DNA of 64,000 bases from Mansonella perstans. Taxonomy: Eukaryota > Nematoda > Chromadorea > Rhabditida > Onchocercidae. Position numbers and translations under genes: made by a program. Below are positions 25,238-38,687 of this stretch, one piece after another (position 1 is the stretch's first letter; each line of letters opens with the position of its first letter). The notes below the pieces were generated by a model. That model was not told where the DNA came from and made no database searches. It worked only from the letters and a program-made list of their open reading frames with translations. The stretch lies in NCBI GenBank assembly GCA_037074765.1, contig JBAMDO010000093.1, forward strand, positions 140,691-204,690. The letters are read 5' to 3'.

Positions 25238-26932
25238 CGAATTGTCGTAGATAATGTTTTTAATAAGACACAGTTGATGTCGTCTGGATATTTGCGAACA
25301 ATTCTCAATCTGAAGCGGGTTGTCTTCGATTATTGAGAGGTGGAATTTTCTGTCTAATAAAGTTTCATTCTATATTGATCATGAAAGGAAAGGACATGAA
25401 TATTTTTTTTTTTTTTTCTAAATAACAGTGAAAGATCTGCAGAGAATAAACGAATGAAGGATTTGTGAGAAGCGCCTCATGGCAATGACTACTTTTACAT
25501 TATTTTCTAACGAATGACCACTTGCAAGGGAAGCTATAGTAGCTGACTAAATTTAACTTTACCTAATTCTACCTCACAATGACTAAGAATAGTTGGCTAG
25601 TAATCCATCTGCCATTTCATTTATGTTACGACCTCTTCAATAGAACCTTCCATTCGCTGCGATGGGAACAGAATACTTCCACCAAACATCGAGGCACGCG
25701 CAATGTGTAAGAATAAAAAGTTTTCAGAATATCTTACATTCATGAGAAATAACCGGAACTGCGATGGACTAGCTCCATGTATAATGATTTTAGGAGTTCG
25801 AGAATTAGTTTTTTACGCTTTAAAGAACCAAACGGAAGCAGAAATTCAAATGAGACGGAGAATTCACCGAGAAATCGTACTGAATCTGACTCATCCCTTT
25901 TTTATTGCAGAAAACAGTATCGAGTATCTTCAGCTGTTTACTTGATTTCTTACAAACTCCTCGACACACTCCACGTTGCTGTACCACAGCTCTACGATGA
26001 TTTGGATCAATTATGATCCAGCATCCACTTTTGACAATGCCATTCATTTCATAGCTTGAAGTTAAATTCTTTTACTGCAATAAATCTATCATGCAAATGA
26101 TTAAGCTCCACAAGACATTCATCAAGAATTTTATATTAATTATGTTTGCAAAATTTAGCTCGAAACACACTAGGCTGCGATAATCTCCACTTTCTCTTTA
26201 TTTAATCTCGGATAAATATCAAACAGTGACTGCTCGTTTATGGGGACAATTAATAAAACTTGACAAATGAAAACAGCCAACTCCCAATTCATTTGAACTA
26301 TCAATGTACAGTTTAAATAGTAAAAAATCATTTTTATTTGCTTGTTTCTTTCAACAGAACCTCTTTGAATGGAATTAATTGAAGTGGAAATCCACTTATA
26401 TATATCCCATAGAATTACAAGCTTTTCGTCTACAATTAATTTTCTTGTTTTCAGTTTTACTCTGCTTCTCGGTGGCATTATTACTTTTAATACCCCATAT
26501 TGACGATGAAACAAACTATCTCCATCCAGTGTGAATTACTACTTCCTTATAGATTTTATCATAATAGCTTCAACAATTATTCATGCTGTGATTTTTCGAA
26601 AATTGTACATGCATGCAACACAACCGGACAACATCTCCAATCAACCAGGCATACAGATAAAATTTTACCAAGAAGATTCATTGACTCCAATTTCATGCAC
26701 GCTGCTATCATAATTTCATGTTCTTAAATATTATAAAATATTGGAAAAATTGTATGAAAATACTGACTAAATTATAATAGTATTGCTTCAATGTTATCAG
26801 AAATTCAAATCGCTCAATCACAACAGGCTTGAAATTTCAAGCAAAAATTTCCTCATAGATCGATACTGTATTGAATTGCACTAGTTTCCTTGAGACCAAC
26901 AGGAAGCGATTTTAAGGACTTTTAACTGCTTT
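25238..26932. other. Intergenic stretch, no confident gene
   Basis: This stretch separates the + strand membrane genes from the 3' end of TRAPPC9. It contains a 114-codon minus-strand frame at 26170-26514, treated among the findings, and otherwise only short frames without exon borders. Confidence 0.4.
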
Positions 26933-29900
26933 TCAGTATTCTGCTTCTATCCAGAACTGCACCACTTTTAATGGCAAACAATCGAACTGAGCAAAGATTT
27001 TACACTATTTGCTAGATGTTTGAGAAATTTACATATGACGAAAAAAGTCAAAGCGATATACAAATGACCCGCAGAACATTTAATAATGTATTAATATCAT
27101 GAAACCTTCGTGATCACATTAAACGAAATAGCACAACAAAACAATTCTTCTGGCGAGATTATAGGTGATTTATCACTCAGAATGATTAGCGGCCTGATCT
27201 GTAATAAACCTTTTAAATGTTTATCCAACTATACCATACTGTTTTTAAAATGACGGTTATCAAACTTCAGTCTTATCTCAAAAGACTTTTTTTTTAAAAT
27301 CACCTTGTGCGCTCCCTCACAGCGGAATAAAAGTTGAAAAATAGCATGAAATGCTTCCCGTATCATAACTCGCTTTATGGATTCGTTATTAAAATTAGCA
27401 GTTGCTATTGGCGCATAGTCATTTTCGATCGAGATGGTATCTGCCGATGATAAGGTAGCTATATCAACCGCCTCTTCCTGATAAATTCAATAACTTTTTA
27501 GTCTAACTTTCCATCACAAAGGTTATCAGTCCAGCTATAGAATACAAAAAAGAGAGCAATTAAGATACCTGGACTATTTGAAAAGGTATACTTTCAGTAT
27601 TCAGCACAATCATATTATCATTACTTTCAATGAAAGACCCATTTTGTAAATCGCGGTAACACTGGAGCTGTATTAATCCAGCAAACGAACGAGTGTCTAA
27701 AAGTGATAATAGCGCAACAATTAGAAACAATAAATAACTTTTTCTAGTGCGATACCAAAATCAACTAACTACTGATGAGAAACAATATGACCAATTTGAC
27801 AGCATTAAAGAAACTTCAATGTAAATGAAATAGTAAGAATGGCTATTCCAGGCAGTTTATCATGAACTGATTCTATACTTTGCGAAATTGCAAAGATACT
27901 TTCAGCTCCAGTGCAAACACGATTGAACAAATTAACTTCAAGTTCAGCGAACGTTACCGTTTGTAGCAGTAATTAAACTTAAACTGAGTTCGATTATTTC
28001 ACCAATACCAACAGTAATTTCGTCATCACTCAAGAATGGCATTCCACTGATACTAGTCTCTGAACATTGGAAATTAAATAAAGGTATAAAAAGTAAAGAT
28101 ACAAAATACTTTCATTATTCTATTTCTGAAATAAGAAGAAATTTCTGAAATCATCTCTAATTTCTTTCGGTATTCTGTTAACAATGATATTTATAAATGG
28201 AAAAGATATATCGATACTAATAATCCAGAAGCTCTGAAAGGCAACAGAGCATACTAGCTAAACAAATAAATTTTAAGTCTTATATTCAGCGCTATTTTGA
28301 ACACATTTGAGCAGTAGTGACTTGAGGAAGTAATGTCTAAGAAACTTGTTCCCTCTCCTAAAAAAATCTCTTCTTATCAAGCAAGCATTATATTAAAACC
28401 CATCTGCAAATCATAACTAACAAACTATCATCCTTGTTAATAAACAATCACTTGAACGAAACATTATTTGCACTTATCCAATATAGACACTTTAACAGCA
28501 ATACAAAACCTCTCGCTGATCAATAAAACAAGTACTTACGAACAGAAATCGCTGGTACAACAAGCTGTTTGAGGAGTGAAACGGAAGATAGTAAAGGTCC
28601 GACGGGCACTGATCCTGAAAGACTTGAACTGGAAATAGACCAACGAATATCCAAATGCCAGGAGACATGACGTTCTAGAATTTCCCGCAACCGTTCCATT
28701 TCCTGCATTTGCATCATATGGGATGCCCGACTCGCTGCTTCTTGAAATGCATTCGATGCTACTTCGGAACAACATTTGCAGAGTAGCGGTACTCTGAGAA
28801 AGCAACTATTGGAAATCTTATTCTTCCAAAAGAAAAAAAGAATGGTGAAGCAAAAAAAGCTAAATTAAGAACAGTTGCAAAATTTGCCAAGAAATAACTG
28901 AATATTAAATTTTAGTGAAAATAATAACTAAATTCTAGTGGAAAAAATGAAAGATTTTAGTGAAATAACTAAATTTTAGTGAAAAAAAATGAAAGAATGA
29001 AATGGGGAATGCAGCCATCTCTCTGTTCCTGGAATCTAATGCAAACTAATACCGTTAGCTTCTTAAGGCCGAACTTATGCGTATTTGCTCTGATGACGAA
29101 ATATCAAAGAGAGACAGTAACATTATGGCTCAGTAGGGAAGCAATGGATGCGATAATAAATATTTATTTTATAAGACCATGAACAATATGTGAAAAAAGT
29201 AGACAAAAGTTTCTACCAACAGTAACTACCACTCTGCTTAAGTGTTTAACTCAAACTATCCACGCTAAACAGTAAATTACCTGCAAAACTCCTTAGGCTG
29301 TACGTCAATCACTCGATCTTTCCCAAAAGTTAATTCAGCATCCCATTCAGTATTGTTTGTTACGTCCACAACTACATATCTTGTTGTCGGTCCATCACCA
29401 GGTAGCACATGCCAAGCAACAACTGTCACCGCAGGAACAATTGATACTGCCAAAGGTAATCGACATCGCCTTTCATACTCCTAAAAATTATATCCCTTGT
29501 TTTTGTATATGAATAGTGAACAGCACTCATGTGATGTAGACTTCTAAAGAGTTTGTAAGGTGAGAGAAAATGACAAAAAAAATTATTTTGAAAAATTATA
29601 AAAATTACTTCTCCGCTAGGGCCATCAATGTCAGCTCGATAATAAAAAATGAATTCACAAGTTAATAATCTCTGAAAATAAAAAGGAAGTAAACAAGAAG
29701 TTATCAAACTTAGCATAGGAAAAACTGCTTCAAACTGGAATTTATAACAAAACTCATAGAAGATATTTGTTTATTGCACTTTCAGCATAAAAATTATTGC
29801 ACTATTACCATAAAAAACAAAGAATAAATTGTGAAAAAGGCTAATAAAAAGACTCATTAGCCGAAAGATGAAAACATAAAATCCATAATGGATCGATCTA

Positions 29901-32900
29901 AGAATTGGAAAATCACCACATACCCCGGTAAACGGTATTCGGTCATGCGTCTCTTCAGCAGATGGTCCATCGGAAGCGGAAACCTCTGCTTCACTGCTTC
30001 TTTTTTTTTGTGAGTCATCTTCGGCCATAGCTGATGGATCAATTCCAAAAATTCTATGATAACAATATGTTACATCAGTCAACACTTAAAAAGATAAAAG
30101 TTCAGGAAAGCCATTTCAGAGTAATCTATTATTATTTACTTTAGAGTTTTAGCTTCAAACAAAGTTCTTTAAAAAATCAGGACTTCGATATTTCAAATAC
30201 AAAAAGGAACTGCCAGTATATACCGAACCCAGATTTTACCTAAATTTGATTTGTTTCCTTTCCAAGGGTTCGATCCGCCTTAAGTGAGCAATGTTATCAA
30301 TATCGTCCAGCCATTCAGTGCTAGCAATTTCAATCATACAAGGACCACCACAAACCTAAAGAACAGAAAAAAACAGAATCCTTTGACAATGTACCATTGA
30401 TTCACTAAGCATAATCTTAAACACTTGTATTTGGCCAATCGCTACGAAATCATGCAAACAGCTCATGAAGTGCGGAATCGCTTCAAGTTTTTTCGGTTCA
30501 AGCTTCGTAAATTCAAGCTAAAAACTGGTATAATCCTTACATGTTAAGGCCTAACTTTTTTATATACAACAATATGCGATGAAAATACGCCTTGAACATT
30601 TTAAAATATGAAAACTACATACTTATTATTAAATTTAAGAAATGGCATACCTGCGGTTGCCGGATTAGCAAGTTGACATCGCGTATTGCAATAGTTTTGC
30701 TGGTATTCACCAGTGATACACTGTGTTCGAAGCTGAAAAAAATGGCACATCACGTTACCTCTGAAAAACTGTATCATTGGCGAATACTGCGATGCATGTT
30801 ATAACAATACAAAAGACAAACTGAAAATGAGTTTCATCAATTTCTATTCGAAATTACTGTGGAACAATGTCTAAATTTATTTCGGCTTAGAAACAACAGA
30901 GAAACATATGAAAAGTTGAAGAAAGCATTTTTCGCTTCTCTTCTCACCACTTCTTTCCCTTCTCTTTATTCAGATATCCCTCTGATGGAATTATAAAAAT
31001 AGATTCGAATGATTACAATATAAAAATAATTTTGCAACAAAAAAAAAAGAAACGTTTGTCCAGAGTAAACGGTTATTTCAGCGGTTGGTTCAACGTCATC
31101 TTCAGAGATCGGAGCCCGGCTCAATGAAGTTTTTAGTTCCAAAACAGGTAAAGCCGGCAATACCTAAAAGAAATTAATAAAACAGACTATGCACAATCAT
31201 TGTTTTAAATCTTATCCGTCCTCCACATCTGTCTTCAAGCAATAGGAAAAACAATGAAACAAACAAACCTCAATATCAAACATTGATGAGAGAAATCCTT
31301 TCGATTTTTCACGTTCCGGAAAATCCCGTAATCTACAAACATTATGCACACCAAGTATCTCACACGAATAGCCAGTTATAGTGAGTCGACCTGATTCCCT
31401 TAAACAACTATGATATATCAGTTTTTCAGAAGCCTCGAACTCATGTGATGCTTCGTGCAGCAACAAATTTTCAGTATTTCAACTCACCGAAATACAGCCA
31501 ATATGAAAATTTTTAAAATTCCACAAACTTTTAAGGAAAAAAATCAGAATCCTACATTATACTCACCTGGGTACTCCAATCAGTTTGAGATCTACAGCCT
31601 CTTTGTTACCACCACATGCAGGTAAAGTGAGTCGCACAGGAACTGGTTCAAAAGCGCAGCCTTCGTAGAGTAATTCGAGATTGGAGACAGATAATTCGCA
31701 TGGCAAATAATTGATTATCGAAACGGAAACTTCGCAAGCGCAATCTTGAACCCAGGTGACTATAAAATGTTAATAAATCATTCGATTGTAAAAGATTAAA
31801 AATTTCAAAAAAAAAACATATATTTTTCCATTTATAAATATTATACATTAAAAAACCTTTCGAAGCAATTTCGTGTTGGAACGGAGAATATATGAATATG
31901 TCGGAGTGAAGCTTTGGTCGGATAATGGTGGCAGCGAGATGACCCGGAAGTGAACAGACTGCGAAATTCCTAAAAATTGAACAACATGCCGCAATACAGT
32001 GATGAAGTACACTTTTCATGTATCAAGAAAACATGCGAAAAAAAAACACCTGTGAATCCTTGTAGTAGTATAAAAACATTTATTCATCAAACTAATCGCG
32101 GTGAGCTATAACATTTCCCGTCTCTTCTAAAGTATCAAAATCAATATATTATTCCCTATCAAGAAAAAGTAAAATAAAACTGTACTCAAGCTTCGGGAAA
32201 CGCATCATCTGAATTGGCGGTATAATAAGTCTATGTTGCGGCAATGAAATGTGGTGATTGAGCTGATGCTGAACATCTCGCGATGCTACCAATTTGGTCA
32301 GTTCTTCAAGCATTCGCTCGGATGTTTCTTGATCCATATAATCATAATAAACCTTAAAAATGCTTAAGTGAACACGAATTTTCTTAAGCATATTTTAATG
32401 GAAAAACAGAGGGAAAGATTTATAAAAACCGATACATATGTTTCCAAGCAAGGTTTAAAGCACTATTTTGATTTGGAGAAAAAATATGGATCAGTCGTTT
32501 ACGAATAAGAAATATCCTGCTTCTAAAGCCGAATTTTGAGAATGCTCCATATCTGTTATTTGGAAAACCAAGAAATAATTTAAAGTTAGAGAATTACAGA
32601 CTGCTTAAATAGTTTTCAAGCAAGTAAGAGAACTGCTTTCGGTGTTGTCACAACATCAAGTCAGAAATAACTGCAGGTCAATTCCCTACTTCATCTTGCA
32701 TTGTCTTAATTAATACTCGAAAGAAATTGATTGTACTAGGAACCTGCAAAATATAGCACAGATGGCGTATAGCCGCATCGTAATATTCGGCACGTAATGC
32801 GCTTATGAACACTTCATGCAAAGCTCTTTGCTGAATATGTACTGGCCCTAAGTTCACTAGATCGCTTGAGAACTCTTCTGGATTCTCAGGCATCCCGTAA

Positions 32901-35900
32901 CCAATCAATGTTCTATATAATACTGGATATACTTGTCGATAGTCTGCAACACTGCGACTCTCGCTATCCGTCATATGTAAGCGAAATAAAACCCCTAGAC
33001 GAGCAAAAAATGCATATTTCCGATTAAAACCAATCTGAAATAGTTTCACTCAATATCATTTTTTATGTTTTTAAATGGACTTATAGAAATGAGTTCTACC
33101 TTTTCCATAAGTCTATAAGGAAAAGTTTTCTATAAGGAAAAGATTATTTTAGTAGGTGTCAAGGTTTTCTTTATGTACTAAAGCATAAGAATTGAACTTT
33201 AACAAAGTCCAACTCATTAGCAAGCGAAAATAAAAAAGATCTGTAAGAAAAGTTCATAAAGAGCACCTACTTTACGATACACTTCAGCAGAATTGAGACA
33301 TATCAGAGCTTTTGTGAAATGATCAAACTGATTAAACCCGTCATCAAGATATTTACCAATATGCTCTTTTATGAAACTCTGAAATATTATATAGCAGAAA
33401 ATACGCAGCAAAAATTTGGGCCTGAACAGCCCACGCCTAACTGGCCGAAATTCTAGAAATAATACATCTGAATTATCGGTCACAATCTATTTTTTCTCTT
33501 TGCAAATTTTTGCAAGACTATAACTATCGGCATACCTTACTCAGAAGATAAAACAATGACCATATAATGATTTCTCTAACAATTTCAACCAAAATAATTT
33601 CTGAAATTCGAAACTTCATGAAAAATTTTAGCTAAATCTACTGAAATCACAAACCTCCATATCTACGTATAAACGCTGATACCGAAAAACAGAAGCAGCT
33701 TTCATCATGCATTCATATTCGATCCATGCAGCAAATGAAAATCTTTCGTAGTTTTCCAGTGCAGCTTTGAATCTTTCAACAATTTCCGTATAACTGATTC
33801 CACACTTTCCGGACCTATAAAAGTGACTTGAGAGAAGTGCTCTGGAGATTTCTAAGATAAAATGAATTTGAGGATCAAACACAACGTTAATCAGCACATT
33901 CTCACTAATTTAGATAAAAATTTACAAAAGGATTTTTTGGAACTTTTCAAAAAAGTTTTCGAAAAAATACACAAAGGTAAGTAACAACCGAAATGTCTAA
34001 CTTATTATAAGCTGATCCACTTCAATGCAGTCGAAAAGACTGACGGAAAGAACAGTCATGAAAAACTTGGATTTCTCCTAATGAAGGCAAAGTTTTTAAG
34101 GAACATTCGTTATCCGACCAATTTGATTTTGACTTTGATGCCCAGCCGATGCACTTCAATAGTATATTACAAATATATTATGTATTACGACTAAAATACA
34201 GCAGCATATTTTGCTATTCATGTCATCCTTATTTTAATTTATTGGTTTCCAAAATCACATGAAAATAATACACTGCCTAGTTTTATATGGACTCAAGAAG
34301 TCTCACATATGAGGAAGTGATTAGATTCTGAAATCCACAACTCACATATTCCTTAAAAAACTTACCCAGCACCGTACTCGCTTCTTTTACGTATCGAAAG
34401 AATCTGTTCAGAAGTCATCGTTGAAATTCCTTGTGTTCCATTAACAGAAGCATATTCTTCTGTTAGATCATACTTTGTTATTATCGCAGCACAAGCCCAA
34501 CCTTCATAAGCAGCTAAAATATGTTCACATATACTAATAAAATACATAAAATACAGATGAATCGTTTGAGAGAAACTACAATCAGTCAAGATCCTCAGGA
34601 TTTAATGAATTACACCTCCTAATAAAGCTGATATGCTTCAGACTTCAGAAACTGGTTTTCACTTCAGAGGTCCTCAAGTTGTTCCTCATCTTTTAGCTAA
34701 AGACTCAAAACTGCTATAATAAATCCATGAGCGACTTCCACCAAACATTTTTAAGACACATACCAGCAAGCCAAAGCAAATCGTTAGCTTGCTTGAGGAA
34801 TTCAATCGCTGATTGATAGGAATCCATTGCTAATGTGGGCAGCCCTGTCATAAGTGTGTAATCAGCAACTTGTTTCCGAAGACGACCAATGCATTTTTTT
34901 CTAAATATATTGCGTTTTTCATGAAATCTGTACGTCCCTAGACAATTAGGAATAAGTTAACAAATTGTTAAGCTTAAAAAATGCTCTATTTGTAGTATTC
35001 AAAATTAGCGGCAAAAAATATCAGGGAAAATATAAACGAAATCTAAGGAAAACAAAGAAGACGTTATGTATTACTAGGAACAGAACGCTATGACTGCTAC
35101 AAGAGAAAAAGAAAAGCAATTGAATGGTAAAAAATAACTCTAAAGCATTCATCTATTCATATATCAAAATTTCGTGCTATAAAAATAAGACTTGACATTA
35201 TAAGGAATACTACACATATAAAATGCACCAACCTGTAAATTTTGCTGGTTTTATTTTCCAAACCCTGACGGTATTTTTGCTCGTCAATTAGCATGGGGCA
35301 CGGCGGACATTCAAGCTTCTCGAAGGAAAGATCAAGCCGACGACTTTCCAGAATATAATAAATAGAACGCAAGAAATCTCGCAAACCTATTTCTAGTGAA
35401 TCCCCATCATCAAGAGTTTTGAAACAAAACAGTTCTCGCGAAGAACACAATGTTTTTATAGACTCCTGCAAAGAAAAACCCGCTTCCAAATAATGGAACA
35501 TGCTACCGTATAATGATTTATGGTCTTATCGTACTGATTTATAGTCAGCATCCCAAACTGGTCCAGTTAATTTTCTACTTCCTCAGGAATAGGTAACCTG
35601 TTAAGATAATTCCTTTTTTTCGCCCTGAGGATTAGACTGGATTCAGTATGAGAAGTTCAAGCCAAGTCTTTATCAAAAGTTAAAATTTCCATTACTCTAA
35701 ACTGTGACGAAATGACCTTTTCCTTACCTTCACTTTTCCACGAAAGAAAACTATCAAGCAAAAAAAGCATACTTCAGGATATCCGATAACAATACATCGC
35801 GAATCCACAACAGTTGACGCGTACTCGTTCTATAACTACTATTAGCAATGTTTTCATGGTAATCTTTAATGTTCCGTGGTTTTGTTTGGAAAATTTTTCC

Positions 35901-37060
35901 TCAGTTAACAATTTTATTTTTTAATTACAGTCATTAACACTAAAATTCGTATAAACGATCCATATTACTTAACATCGAATATTCATTTTCAAAAACCGGA
36001 CATGAAATATATGAGTTTAGAATTCATTCGTAAAACAACAATTTCCCTTTCAAATAAGTGATACCTTTACAAAATCGTACTGCTCCTTGATTTTTGAAAA
36101 AAAATAAGTCCGCTGATTCGAAATGTTAGCTTCGCAATCTGCTGCAGTATTGACACTACAAAGTTGTTGTGAGGTTTCTTCTTCATCTTCAACTGGTGCT
36201 TGAACCACTCCGATGAATCCAATGATTCGACGATGAGCCTGAAACAACTTCTGTCAGGAAGCAAGTCGGTAAGAAAAACATAAATGCTGTATTATTTTTT
36301 AAAGAATAGACGATTAACTTCAGTCATACCCTATTCCAATAAACAAGCAGAAGAGAAGACTGAAAAAGCAAACTGTGTTGCAGGAAACATACATAGCCAT
36401 AGAATTTAAATTATGTCGAAACTATCAAACAAATTGTTAACCTGCAGTTCACCAAATTTGATCAAATCTGTATTGATCGTTGCACTGAAGTCAGCAACAA
36501 AAATCCTTTTTGGGTTATCTGATACTGCAAAAATAACTTGAAATAAATAGAATGTATGGAGATAGGAAAGAAAACCTGCAGCAAAAGTTTAATTTTTGTC
36601 CAAAAGTCTCACTTAAATGAACGGAGGAACGATATTAGGAAAGAAAAAAGCACTGCTAAAGAACGAATTCTATGAAAATGCAAATGTGAGCTAAAGCTTA
36701 TATCAAATTAGATGTTACAGGGAAGCCAATGCCAGAAATGACGAGAATGTAGCGCAATGACTTAACATTTAAAATTGTATTCTTCTGCAACTGTCTGCTA
36801 TAACTAGTAAATTATCAAAGTAGTTGCCAAATGATTTAATAAATGAACAGTTACAATGAATATAGTGCCCTATGAGCCAAGTAAGTCAAACTAGAGGACA
36901 TCCTCAATTAGGAAATGTATAATAAACCTTTCAAGCACTGCACTCGCTGTAATCGTTCCAGAAGGCAATTAAACAAAGTCGGAGAATGAGGACCGAACTG
37001 CTTAACATAAATAAGCACTCGACAGTGATCCTCCACGGTTGGAACCGATGCTTCCAACAT
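26933..37060 (-). CDS. TRAPPC9: TRAPPC9 homologue, TRAPP II vesicle-tethering complex subunit
   Basis: About 26 exons on the minus strand encode a protein of roughly 1,150 residues, close to the length of human TRAPPC9. The start is ATG at 37060-37058 (MLEASVPTVEDHCRVLIYVK) with an in-frame TAA shortly upstream. Recognisable family segments follow in order: HRRIIGFIGVVQAP (36.2 kb), DFLRSIYYILESRRLDLSFE (35.35 kb), the helical repeats EIVERFKAALENYERFSF (33.75 kb), then QRALHEVFISAL and AIRHLCYILQ (32.8 kb). After those come the beta-rich half, with IIRPKLHSDIFIYSPFQHEI (31.9 kb) and VQDCACEVSVSIINYLPCEL (31.7 kb), and the conserved C-terminus FDCLPLKVVQFW before the TGA at 26935-26933. As a TRAPP II subunit it should act in Golgi and endosomal trafficking through Rab activation. 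Several exons between 27.5 and 28.1 kb are placed only roughly. The identity rests on ordered similarity along the whole length. Confidence 0.9.
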
Positions 37061-37509
37061 TTTGATTTCCACCAAACATTAACAACTAATCCCACAAATT
37101 ATAATGACTGAAAAACAATTGAGTGTACAATCTGCTATGAGTTCGTGAATGAATTAAAAGAGAAAAACCGAATTGCAAGAATACTGCAGTTTAAATTCGA
37201 AAAGAAACCGCAAAAAGCTTGGCACTAATAAGCAATAATTTTCAATTTTCAAAAGCTTCACTTTTTTCTTGGCCTACTTTCAAAATTTTAAAATGACAAG
37301 CACAGAAATTACTGCATTTACGACCAATAATCTCCTAATATGATGATTCTTCAAGTTTATTCAACAGTTGAAAGAGGAAGAAATCACTTCGTGCAACGAG
37401 GTTGTTATTCAGTCCTTTCAAAATCAAAATAAATTTTTATTCCCAGAAATCCAAATTAGTTATAAAATCAAGAGATCTGCTTTGAACAAACGGATACTTC
37501 CTGAAAGAA

Positions 37510-38240
37510 CCCCCCACCTAAAATGAACCTTAATAGATATATCATTAAATAGTGGAACGACTGGTGGAGTGATATTCGTCCTAAAACGCCGCGAAATTAG
37601 TATTTATACACCCTATGTTTTATAGTTTATACATAACAATTCCCGAATGTGCCAGAAATCAAAATATTTTCCCGCATCCAAGAATGCGTCACAGCTAATG
37701 TGACACAAACAGCATCCTTCATTTCATTCGCGCAATCTACCAATAAAAAAGTGGTGATGATCAGTAACACCAATCATACAAAATACATGAAATTAAGTTG
37801 TAATATTCCGAAAATGAATAGCAATCAAATCGGATAGAGTATGCATTAAAAAAATTCCACTGAAATGTAACATTATTTCCACCTACTTGACTTTAAATAA
37901 TGATACTGTATCATTCAAAATGATTATGTCTGAAACACCGTTTCAGCAGAATGTTCAGCAGGAATGCTTCACTAAATGCAAAATTCATGATTGCTTCCAC
38001 TACGTGAAAAAAGAATAAGGCAACAGATCGAAATAATCGCTTCTTTTAAAAATATTCCAACAAAACAATCAATACTGCATGCAGGCTACAAGAACGCCCT
38101 CTCGAGTAATATAAAATTACCAGGTGTCTTCATACCACCGTCTTTGAGATCCAGAACGATTTCGAGAACATAATTTGGAAATTTAAGTATTGAAGCGCAG
38201 CAGACGGTCCTCCGAGTAAAGAATACTTGTATTTGCTCTC
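37510..38240 (-). CDS. Unassigned coding-like blocks between NOL11-like gene and TRAPPC9
   Basis: Three or four minus-strand blocks look translated: 38240-38131 (FPNYVLEIVLDLKDGGMKTP, ending at a GTAATT donor), about 38000-37935 (EAIMNFAFSEAFLLNILLKR), 37736-37635 (EMKDAVCVTLAVTHSWMREN, after TTGGTAG, with a GTATAA donor) and about 37580-37510 (TNITPPVVPLFNDISIKVHF, after TTTTAG). I could not find phases that join all of them, nor a start. They might be a small separate gene, or 3' exons of the NOL11-like gene if its last exon is spliced at ATT/GTAAGG rather than read to the TAA. No family recognised. Confidence 0.25.
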
Positions 38241-38687
38241 GAAAAAAAAAAAGCCATCCAATGTGCATTATATCATTCAGTTAAAAATTTGTTTAAGTTG
38301 AAATTCTTTCGATGAAGACAGTGGAATATTTTAACCTGGGACTTAGCAAGAAGTAATTATGAAATGGAATATTTATTGAAGTACCACTGAAACAATATTA
38401 CAAATGCATAAACAAAAAAAATAGACAAATTGCTCATTATTCAAATATTCCTACAAACTGCTCAATATTCAAATATCCCTCAGTAATTCTTCAAATTAAA
38501 TTTACCATAAATTATTTTAGTAATCTTGAAACCTCTATGTTTTTAGCAATGGAAGTCTAACACAATCTATCACTTGAAAAGTTAGTAATCACTTTTCCAT
38601 ATAAAAACTTCTCATAATAAATGTCATTAAAATACCTTTAATATTCAGTTTGCAGATAAATTTCGAAGAACAAAAAGAAAGAGTGAA

